Part shown: positions 1-6,158 of the stretch, piece after piece | Layout of the letters: each line of letters begins with the position of its first letter | How positions within the stretch are numbered: position 1 is the first letter of the stretch | Source of the DNA: Victivallis vadensis | GTDB taxonomy: Bacteria > Verrucomicrobiota > Lentisphaeria > Victivallales > GWF2-50-93 | Direction of reading: 5' to 3' | Assembly: GCA_020718525.1 (NCBI GenBank) | Contig: DYRX01000127.1 | Coordinates: forward strand, 1 to 10,892 | DNA length: 10,892 bases | Position numbers and translations under genes: made by a program | The notes under the pieces: model-generated | The model's database searches: none | The model's input: only the letters and a program-made list of their open reading frames with translations | Told to the model about the DNA's origin: nothing

Positions 1-25
1 AGGAAAAGGGAATAAAAAAAAGAAA

Positions 26-46
26 TTGCACCCTGAAGGGGTGCAA
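26..46 (-). terminator. Intrinsic terminator of the metallophosphoesterase gene
   Basis: A perfect 8-bp stem (TTGCACCC paired with GGGTGCAA) encloses a 5-base loop. Read on the minus strand, the hairpin is followed at once by a T-rich tract (TTTCTTTTTTTT, at about 13-24). It lies about 75 bases beyond the stop codon of the minus-strand phosphatase gene, so it is the natural end of that transcript. Stem, loop and T tract are all seen directly; termination itself is inferred. Confidence 0.8.
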
Positions 47-119
47 CAACATTGGCAATTGGAAATAATTTATTATTCAAGTGTATTACGATTATTATTT
101 AAGGGACAGGACACTAGGG

Positions 120-1097
120 CTACTTGGAATCTGTTCCCGCCGAGCGGCTTCGCAATTCGAGCGAGTAGGAGGGCGACGCGGCACCCGGTGTCCAGACAGA
201 AAGCTTGAGCTTGCCGCCGTCAATTTCCACGATAGGTACAAGGATTTCCCTCTCATTTTTTTGTGACTCTTCAGTGAACCAGGAGCCTTTGGGGACGGCG
301 GAGTAGTTCACGCCCGCGCAGTTGAAATATATTGAACCAAGCCTTTCGTCCTGCGTTTTTTTTCCCTCGAATATTCTGCATGTAACCTCGAATGCATGCG
401 TGTGCCCGGAAAAAACTATGTCAACAGAATATTTTTCAAAGATTGGAACCCATTCTTTGATAAGGAGCTTTGACTCTCCCCCGTGTGGTCCCGACGAATA
501 GACGGGCTCATGCATGAATACAAATTTCCATCTTGCTCTGCTCTTCGACAGATCGCTTTCAAGCCATTGCTTCTCGGTGCTCCCGATGATGGACTTGTCA
601 ATTTTTCCGTCTTTTCCGAAGGTATAGTTGTTGAGAACAACAAAATGCGCGTCTGAATAGTCGAATGAATACCAGCCGTCTGGCATTTCCTTTCCAAAGC
701 GGAAAATCGGGAATCTTTCGTAAAAAAGGGATGGAAATTGTTCAGGAGCTTTTTCGAAATAGCATTCGTGATTTCCTATCACTGGAATGATAGGAGAAGC
801 TTTCAGAAGAGAGGAGCCGTCGGCAAAAAATGCGTCCCACTGCTCGGGTTTGAGCCCTTTGTCAACCAAATCTCCTACGGGAATCCAAAATGCTGGCTTT
901 CTTTCTGCGAGCCAATCGGCTGTTTTTTTCCATTTTTCACTTAAACCTTTTCCTTGGACATCCCCCAGAACTGCAAATGAAAATGCAGTGGAATTTTTAG
1001 GTACATTCAAGTGTGCGTCCAATGGATCTGCGGAAAAGAGGCTATTGCCTGCAAAAAACATAGCCAGGATGCCGAGAGAGAAAAACCTTGTTTTCAT
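120..1097 (-). CDS. Exported calcineurin-like metallophosphoesterase
   Basis: A 325-residue protein predicted to be a secreted metal-dependent phosphoesterase; the substrate is unknown. Residues 1-22 look like a signal peptide (positive start, hydrophobic core, cleavage probably after SLFSA). The calcineurin-like metal-binding motifs occur in order: GDVQ (45-48), GDLVDKG (75-81), GNHE (108-111), an isolated His in FMHEPVY (H196) and GHTH (231-234). The first motif has Gln where many family members have His (D-x-H); D-x-Q or related variants occur in some subgroups. I chose the start at 1097 because it places the signal peptide at the very N-terminus and has AGGGA just upstream; an in-frame ATG at 1133 would add 12 charged residues before the signal. 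The gene stands alone, divergent from the rpe operon, and ends at a terminator. It could act on nucleotides, phosphoproteins or phosphodiesters; the family is clear, the substrate is not. Confidence 0.85.
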   Translation of the reverse strand: MKTRFFSLGILAMFFAGNSLFSADPLDAHLNVPKNSTAFSFAVLGDVQGKGLSEKWKKTADWLAERKPAFWIPVGDLVDKGLKPEQWDAFFADGSSLLKASPIIPVIGNHECYFEKAPEQFPSLFYERFPIFRFGKEMPDGWYSFDYSDAHFVVLNNYTFGKDGKIDKSIIGSTEKQWLESDLSKSRARWKFVFMHEPVYSSGPHGGESKLLIKEWVPIFEKYSVDIVFSGHTHAFEVTCRIFEGKKTQDERLGSIYFNCAGVNYSAVPKGSWFTEESQKNEREILVPIVEIDGGKLKLSVWTPGAASPSYSLELRSRSAGTDSK

Positions 1098-1497
1098 TGC
1101 AAAATCCCTGCTTTCTAATTTATCGATCGGCACATGCTAAACCCGGCTTGAGGCTTGGCCTTTCGCCGTTCTTAATTCAAGATAGCTCTGAGCAGTTGAA
1201 GACGCAAGCAAATTTTAACTTCGAAATACGCAAATCACAGGAAAAGGAGGCATTTCCGAAGGCAAAGGGAGCTTGAACAAGCAAGATTTCAATTTTTGCA
1301 AATGTCTGAAACGAGCTTCGTGGTTTCTATTCCTGTCGAACCCTAATGCGGCACTTTCAAAAAAAGATATACTGGCAAATTTGTTTCAGTATGCTATAGT
1401 TCGAGCAGAATTTTAAATTTGCGCTTTCATGTCCTATTGTCTTGAAAGAGAGAGAGCTTGAACGCTTGATGATCCTGTCTGAGCAAGGAAAGGAAAA
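1098..1497. other. Divergent intergenic region, no gene seen
   Basis: These 400 bases separate the minus-strand phosphatase from the plus-strand rpe operon. The right half holds a good forward promoter (listed separately). For the minus strand the best candidate I see is weak: a TAAAAT -10 (1212-1217 on plus, reading ATTTTA) 17 bases from CTGTGA (1235-1240). Short open frames here lack a plausible start with a ribosome site. A perfect Shine-Dalgarno-like run AAAAGGAGG lies at 1242-1250 but has no ATG, GTG or TTG at the right distance. No strong terminator or structured RNA was recognised. Confidence 0.55.
1372..1400 (+). promoter_or_regulatory. Sigma70-type promoter for the rpe-SPFH-ATPase operon
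   Basis: A -35 box CTGGCA (1372-1377; 4 of 6 matches to TTGACA) is followed by a 17-base spacer and a -10 box TATAGT (1395-1400; 5 of 6 matches to TATAAT). The -10 is preceded by TG at 1392-1393, making an extended -10. Transcription would start near 1407, leaving a leader of about 90 bases before rpe. It is the only good forward promoter seen before the six-gene run, so it probably drives all of it. The fit to consensus is visible; activity is inferred. Confidence 0.6.
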
Positions 1498-2211
1498 ATG
1501 AGCCTACGCGACATCAGAAGACTGTCCAATGAAAAGATGCTGGTCGCTCCATCCATCCTGGCGGCGGATTTTTCGGAGCTCGGCGCGGAAATCAGTAAAG
1601 TCGAATCCGCAGGCGCAGACATGATCCACGTCGACGTGATGGACGGGCATTTTGTTCCGAACCTCACAATCGGACCGCCGGTCGTCGCATCCCTGCGAAA
1701 AACAAGTTCACTGCCTTTCGATGTGCATCTCATGCTCAGCAATCCATTCTCTTTTGTCAAGCCCTTTGCCGAGGCTGGCGCAGACAACATCACCTTTCAT
1801 GTAGAGTGCTCCGACGATGTCGGAGGAACGATCTGCGAAATTCGCAAATACGGGCTGAGCGCAGGGCTTTCACTGCGTCCGCGCACCTCCTTCGAGGCGC
1901 TCATGCCATACATCGGACTCGTTGATCTTGTGCTCATAATGACGGTCGAGCCTGGATTTGGCGGCCAGAGTTTCATGCGCGATATGATGGGTAAGGTTGA
2001 ACTCGCGAGACGTGCGGCATCTTCCACCGGCAGGCATATCCATGTCGAGGTTGACGGCGGAATAGACGAGAAGACGGTTCTTAGCGCCGCCGAAGCAGGG
2101 GCGAATCTTTTTGTAGCAGGCACTTCGGTTTTCAGGAGCAAGTCGGGCGTGAAAAGCGCAATCGAGTCAATACGGTCGTCTCAGTCGGTTTTTCGCAATT
2201 TAAGGGATTGA
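1498..2211 (+). CDS. rpe: Ribulose-phosphate 3-epimerase
   Basis: A 237-residue cytosolic TIM-barrel enzyme interconverting D-ribulose 5-phosphate and D-xylulose 5-phosphate in the pentose phosphate pathway. Family landmarks are all present: APSILAADF (17-25), HVDVMDGHFVPN with metal ligand H44 and catalytic/metal D46, DVHLML with H77, the phosphate loop EPGFGGQ (151-157) and the second catalytic acid in EVDGGID (D186). The length fits the family (about 220-235 residues). The ATG at 1498 is supported by AAGGAAAGGA just upstream; M14, where homologues usually begin, is an alternative start. It is the first gene of the operon and ends 3 bases before the next start. Its metabolic job has no obvious link to the membrane genes behind it, so it may simply share the promoter. 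Confidence 0.95.
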   Translation: MSLRDIRRLSNEKMLVAPSILAADFSELGAEISKVESAGADMIHVDVMDGHFVPNLTIGPPVVASLRKTSSLPFDVHLMLSNPFSFVKPFAEAGADNITFHVECSDDVGGTICEIRKYGLSAGLSLRPRTSFEALMPYIGLVDLVLIMTVEPGFGGQSFMRDMMGKVELARRAASSTGRHIHVEVDGGIDEKTVLSAAEAGANLFVAGTSVFRSKSGVKSAIESIRSSQSVFRNLRD

Positions 2212-2214
2212 AAT

Positions 2215-4137
2215 TTGAAAAATTTTGATGAAAGCAAAAGCAAGGGGACGGAATCTCTGCTGTCTCTGCTTCTCGTCGCCTCCATTGTTTCAGTGGTGCT
2301 CGGCTTCGCGCTCTGGCAATATTCCGAGTCTTCCGCCTTTCTCGCCCCTGCGATTGTATCGTCCCTGGCCTTCTTTCTGTCCTTGATCTCCCTGCTGGGT
2401 GCGGGATTCGAACGCAAGGCGTTCGAGGAGGCGGAGCGCATTTCAGAGCGCGCCAGGACATCAGACATCTTTTCTTCAGATTCCACCCCGGTCGGTGACA
2501 GAGGCATCGCGTTCGAGCGTTTCGAGAAGAAGCTCCTTCCTGTCCTATGCCTGCTGATGATTCTCTTCGAAGGCGGAGCCTCATATTTTCTCTGGAGGAA
2601 GTTCGGGCTTGCCGCTTCCGATAGCAAGCTTTCCTGGTCTTTTCAGAATGGTCCAGTTTTTCTGGCGGGACTCTGCGCCTTCGCTCTCTTCATAATTGGG
2701 AATTATTCCTCTTCTCTGGCTTTTTCGGGCGCTCGCCCCAGGCTGAGGGCGGCATCCGCAATGACAGTCCTGAGCTCCTTCGCATTTGCCTATACGATAC
2801 TATGCTCCGCGCTGGCGAATTTCGCAAAAAGCAGTGAAAACATTGATTTCAGAAGCCCGGATCCTCTTGTGCTGGCTTCCGGCGCGCTCCTGCTGCTTGC
2901 AATTTTCGCGGATCATCTTCTTGGATTCATTCTCTACTTTTACCGTCCGCCTCTTTCCTCCGCCAAGTATCCGCCGATCTATGAGAGCAGGGTTGCATCC
3001 TTCATATCGAGGCCTCTATCCGCCCTCGACGAGATCAATGAGATTCTCGACTACCAGTTTGGCGTCAGAATTTCCATTTCGCAGATTGGAATATTTTCCA
3101 GGAAAGTTTTCATCCCGCTCCTCATATTCCAGATTATTTCGCTGTTTATCCTCTCGTGCATTGTCGTGGTGCCCTCCCAGAAGAGGGTTTTCATAGAACG
3201 CCTTGGAAAGCCAATGCAGGGAGACTTGGCGCCAGGACTGCATCTCAAGCTTCCCTGGCCCATTGATGTCGCCATATATGCGGATGCCGACAAGATATTC
3301 TCGTTTGAATGCGGGTCGCTTTTGTCGTCGCGCAGTGAGGAGGCAGGCGCGGGACTCATGTGGGGCGACATATCGAAGAACGCTCCGCTTTTCCTGACTC
3401 GGGCGGACAAGCCTTCCGCCGCAAGTTCTCCGGAGCGTGGCGAATCCGGGCGTGGAATTTCCTCCGTGGGACTGATGGCAGTCGAGGCGGTCGTGCGCTA
3501 CTCCGTTGACAGTCCGAGAGATCTGCTCTATTCGTCGCTCGAGCCGGAAAAAATTTTGAAAAGTCTGGCTGAAAATGCTCTTGCCTCTGGAATTTCGGGG
3601 ACCGATGCATTTGCACTGATCTGCGGCGACAGCTCGAGGCTTGGCAGTCAGATTGCAGACAAGATAAATGCGGAGAGCACGAAGCTGGGGCTTGGCGTGA
3701 GCGTGCGAGACGTGATTTTCAGGAGATTCCAGCCGCCTGCGAAAGGAGAGGCGGTTCTGAGCTTTCACAAGGCAATGATCGAGGAGCAGAACAGCCTTAC
3801 TGCTATCAATGACGCTGAAGGATATGCCAACATGATTCTGCCCTCGGCGCAGATTTCCTCCGACGCTGTCAAGTCGGAAGCCAAGAGCTACGCCTCGTCG
3901 AGAGTGAACACGGCAAAGGCCTATTCCGAAACTTTTGCGTCCATGCTCGAACTCCACAGGAAGCATGCCAAGCTCTATGATTCGATATCCTATCTCGACC
4001 GTCTCGTGAAGGCGCTTGCGCGCCCCTCGAAACTCGTGATGGCGACTGATATCAAGTCTCAGGTAATGTCTCTTGATTTGAAGGATTCTTTTAATCCGGA
4101 ACTTCTCGATTTAGGCGTCATGGGAAAAAAAGACTAG
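2215..4137 (+). CDS. Polytopic HflK-like SPFH/band 7 protein
   Basis: A 640-residue membrane protein. The N-terminal half carries about six hydrophobic helices (near 14-36, 41-64, 106-127, 146-169, 179-202, 217-243). A seventh (298-320) precedes an SPFH/band 7 domain, where classical HflK has its only one. The SPFH start is recognisable as VVPSQKRVFIERLG...GLHLKLPWP. A region resembling the HflK C-terminal helical part follows (FQPPAKGEAVLSFHKAMIEE, then DAEGYANMILP near 534-543). E. coli HflK has 419 residues and one membrane helix, so the N-terminal block is extra. A flexible Ser/Gly/Glu-rich insert (about 368-416) interrupts the SPFH domain. The start is a TTG with AAGGGA seven bases upstream, overlapping the end of rpe; the nearby ATG is out of frame. 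It probably assembles with the two SPFH proteins downstream. SPFH membership is confident; the role of the membrane block is unknown. Confidence 0.8.
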   Translation: MKNFDESKSKGTESLLSLLLVASIVSVVLGFALWQYSESSAFLAPAIVSSLAFFLSLISLLGAGFERKAFEEAERISERARTSDIFSSDSTPVGDRGIAFERFEKKLLPVLCLLMILFEGGASYFLWRKFGLAASDSKLSWSFQNGPVFLAGLCAFALFIIGNYSSSLAFSGARPRLRAASAMTVLSSFAFAYTILCSALANFAKSSENIDFRSPDPLVLASGALLLLAIFADHLLGFILYFYRPPLSSAKYPPIYESRVASFISRPLSALDEINEILDYQFGVRISISQIGIFSRKVFIPLLIFQIISLFILSCIVVVPSQKRVFIERLGKPMQGDLAPGLHLKLPWPIDVAIYADADKIFSFECGSLLSSRSEEAGAGLMWGDISKNAPLFLTRADKPSAASSPERGESGRGISSVGLMAVEAVVRYSVDSPRDLLYSSLEPEKILKSLAENALASGISGTDAFALICGDSSRLGSQIADKINAESTKLGLGVSVRDVIFRRFQPPAKGEAVLSFHKAMIEEQNSLTAINDAEGYANMILPSAQISSDAVKSEAKSYASSRVNTAKAYSETFASMLELHRKHAKLYDSISYLDRLVKALARPSKLVMATDIKSQVMSLDLKDSFNPELLDLGVMGKKD

Positions 4138-4146
4138 GAAACTGAA

Positions 4147-5091
4147 ATGAAGGAAAAAACATCTTCGGGAGCGGTGCTGAAGCTATTTCTTCTGCTCGCG
4201 GCTCTTCTGATCGCGTTCATATCGCTTACATGCCTCTACCAGGTCAGAACGGGTGAGTCGGCGGTCCTGACAACTTTCGAGCGGCCGGCGCCCAGCGCAG
4301 TGACGGAGCCCGGACTTCATTTGAAGGCGCCTTGGCCGGTGCAGAAGGCGTATGTCTTCGACACTAGAAAGTGCCTCTTCACTTCGCCATACATGGAGTA
4401 CCTGGTGAAAGATGGCTTCAACATTGCAACCAGACTTTTTGTGGTCTGGTCAATAAAGGATGCCGCGCTCTACAAGAATAAAGTAGGAGCCCTGGCTTCC
4501 GGAGCGGAAAAAGTCATATTGGATCTTGTGCTGAAAAACATGAAGACCGTGATGAGCGAGTCGTCGCTTGAAGATCTTATGAAGAATGAGAAAGGCGCAA
4601 ACGGACTCGCCTCTCCAGAGGGAAAAATTCTTGCCATGACTGCGGCGGAATCGCTCCCCCAATACGGAATCGAGGTGAGCTTCGTCGGATTCGACAGACT
4701 GGAACTGCCCGAGGACAGCGTCGAGGCTGTCTTCGCAAGAATGAGGTCGGAAAGAATGAAGATGGTGACGAAAATAAGCGAGGAAGGAAAGGCGAAGGCT
4801 GAAAGGATAAAGAAGGATGCGGATCTTGCGAAAAGCAGAATTCTGGCCGAGGCGGACGCGGAAGCCGTCAGGATAAAGGGCGAAGCCGACACCAAGGCCT
4901 TCGAGGAGCTTTCAGTTTACGACAAGGATCCCGAGTTTGCGCTTTTTCTGAGAAAACTGCAGGCGCTGGAGGATTCGATGAAGACCAAGACAACGATAGT
5001 GATTGACAGGGACACCGTGCCGTTCGATCTGCTTTCCGGCTTTTCGGAGAAGGATCTTTCCGCTCCGGACGCAGAGGCGAAAAACAAATAA
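4147..5091 (+). CDS. hflC: HflC-family SPFH protein (protease modulator)
   Basis: A 314-residue protein with one N-terminal membrane helix (about 9-30), an SPFH domain (about 31-200; YQVRTGESAVLTTFE and GLHLKAPWPV at its start), and a charged, coiled-coil-like helix rich in Lys, Glu and Ala (about 200-255). The block VFARMRSERMKMVTKISEEGKAKAERIKKDAD and the later DPEFALFLRKLQALEDSMKTKTTIVI are strongly HflC-like, and the length is close to E. coli HflC (334). In E. coli HflC and HflK alternate in a cage around the FtsH protease, facing the periplasm; ftsH itself is not in this window. The ATG has AGGA, overlapping the preceding stop, seven bases upstream. The gene sits 9 bases after the polytopic HflK-like gene and 14 bases before a second HflK-like gene. 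Confidence 0.88.
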   Translation: MKEKTSSGAVLKLFLLLAALLIAFISLTCLYQVRTGESAVLTTFERPAPSAVTEPGLHLKAPWPVQKAYVFDTRKCLFTSPYMEYLVKDGFNIATRLFVVWSIKDAALYKNKVGALASGAEKVILDLVLKNMKTVMSESSLEDLMKNEKGANGLASPEGKILAMTAAESLPQYGIEVSFVGFDRLELPEDSVEAVFARMRSERMKMVTKISEEGKAKAERIKKDADLAKSRILAEADAEAVRIKGEADTKAFEELSVYDKDPEFALFLRKLQALEDSMKTKTTIVIDRDTVPFDLLSGFSEKDLSAPDAEAKNK

Positions 5092-5105
5092 ATTCAGCGG
5101 GATAA

Positions 5106-6158
5106 ATGGATCTTTCCGAAAAAGTCAGAGAAAATCCTGGGGATGACAAAGAGGGTGCGGGAGCTCTTGCATCCTCGCTGAGGCTGGGCTTCATCTGCGC
5201 CTATGCCCTCATGGCTTTGATGGCTCTTGCGGTTCTTGCGAAGTCGGTGCTCACAGTGAAACAGCACGAGATCGCAGTGGTATCCAGGTTTGGCGCAGTG
5301 TCGAGAATTCTTGGCAACGGGCTCCATTTTATTCTCCCTTATCCCTTCGAGGAGGCTAAACTGCTCGATGCAACCAGGGCGAAGCGCATTGAAAGCTTGT
5401 CATTCGCCGTCCCAGTTCAGAAGCAGGGACAGCTCCCGCCGCAGACTCTGCGGGACGCATATCTGCTTTCGTCCGACATGAACATCATTCATGCGAAGGC
5501 GTCGCTAGCCTATTCGATAAGCCCGGAAAATCACAGGGCTGTGCTGAATTTTTTCTTTGCAAACCAGGACGGAGAGGGGCTTCTCCGCTCGCTCTTCGAC
5601 AACGCGATACTGAAAGCGTCGGCGTCATCGAGCTCGGACGAACTGCTCTTCAACCCTGAAGCACTGAGATCAAAGGTTTCGTCTGAGCTCCGCAAGAATT
5701 TGGCAGTGAACGAGATAGAGATACTCTTCGAAAGCAGGGACATCTCTTTTTCGGGGTCGGCCCCGACTCAGACAAAGACCGCCTTCGACTCCCTTTCGCA
5801 GGCGAGGCAGAACAGCGAAACCCTTCTGAACGACGCCGAAAGCCACCGTATACGCTCCGAGAGGGAGGCACTCAGTTCGAAGGATTTGATCGTTGGAACA
5901 GCCGCGGCGGAAAGAGACAGGGCGATCAGTTCAGCAAAGGCGAACGCGCAAAATTTTGCCCAGCGCCTCGAGCAGTACCGTAAAAGTCCTGGAATAATTG
6001 CAAAAACAATATACGAGGACAGCATTTCCCGCATAATTGGAAAGGTCTCGGAAAAGTTTGTAGTTGATCCGTCTGAGAAAAGGGAAATCAGAGTTCTGCT
6101 CGGCAGAAATCTCCAGCCCGACTCCTCGGCGAAGAAGGAATCCGCAAATGGAAGATAG
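5106..6158 (+). CDS. Second HflK-like SPFH/band 7 protein
   Basis: A 350-residue protein with a hydrophilic N-terminus, one membrane helix (about 26-48) and an SPFH domain opening with VKQHEIAVVSRFGAVSRIL and GLHFILPYPFEEA. The later part follows the HflK pattern: YLLSSDMNIIHAKASLAYSI (HflK-type strand segment), then a long Ala/Ser/Glu/Arg-rich helix (about 225-290) leading to FAQRLEQYRKSPGIIAKTIYEDSISRIIGK, equivalent to the HflK segment that ends in a tyrosine-containing helix. Its single-helix layout is closer to classical HflK than that of the first gene in the set. The ATG has only a modest ribosome site (GCGGGA). The 3' end overlaps the ATPase start by 11 bases, indicating translational coupling. 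Function is inferred: a subunit of a three-component SPFH assembly. Confidence 0.82.
   Translation: MDLSEKVRENPGDDKEGAGALASSLRLGFICAYALMALMALAVLAKSVLTVKQHEIAVVSRFGAVSRILGNGLHFILPYPFEEAKLLDATRAKRIESLSFAVPVQKQGQLPPQTLRDAYLLSSDMNIIHAKASLAYSISPENHRAVLNFFFANQDGEGLLRSLFDNAILKASASSSSDELLFNPEALRSKVSSELRKNLAVNEIEILFESRDISFSGSAPTQTKTAFDSLSQARQNSETLLNDAESHRIRSEREALSSKDLIVGTAAAERDRAISSAKANAQNFAQRLEQYRKSPGIIAKTIYEDSISRIIGKVSEKFVVDPSEKREIRVLLGRNLQPDSSAKKESANGR

Noticed and set aside
26..266. Two overlapping plus-strand open frames of about 60 codons at the left end
   Set aside because: They run across the terminator hairpin and antisense to the phosphatase gene, with no ribosome site or recognisable protein features.
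1098..1133. Upstream in-frame ATG of the metallophosphoesterase
   Set aside because: It would place charged residues before the signal peptide; the ATG at 1097 has an AGGGA site and an immediate signal-peptide start.
1269..1283. GCTTGAACAAGC inverted repeat followed by a T-rich stretch, considered as a terminator
   Set aside because: The stem is at most four pairs with a four-base loop, too weak, and there is no gene on that strand to terminate.
1242..1304. Perfect Shine-Dalgarno-like AAAAGGAGG with short open frames after it, including ATG 1302
   Set aside because: No standard start codon lies at a suitable distance; the ATG at 1302 opens only 14 codons and has no ribosome site of its own.
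3016..3966. 316-residue minus-strand open frame opposite the first SPFH gene
   Set aside because: The Arg/His-rich translation has no recognisable domain and lies entirely within the polytopic HflK-like gene.
6064..6147. Upstream in-frame start that would lengthen the ATPase by 28 residues
   Set aside because: The added residues are encoded inside the SPFH gene, are Arg-rich with no family resemblance, and the ATG at 6148 has a good ribosome site right before the first membrane helix.
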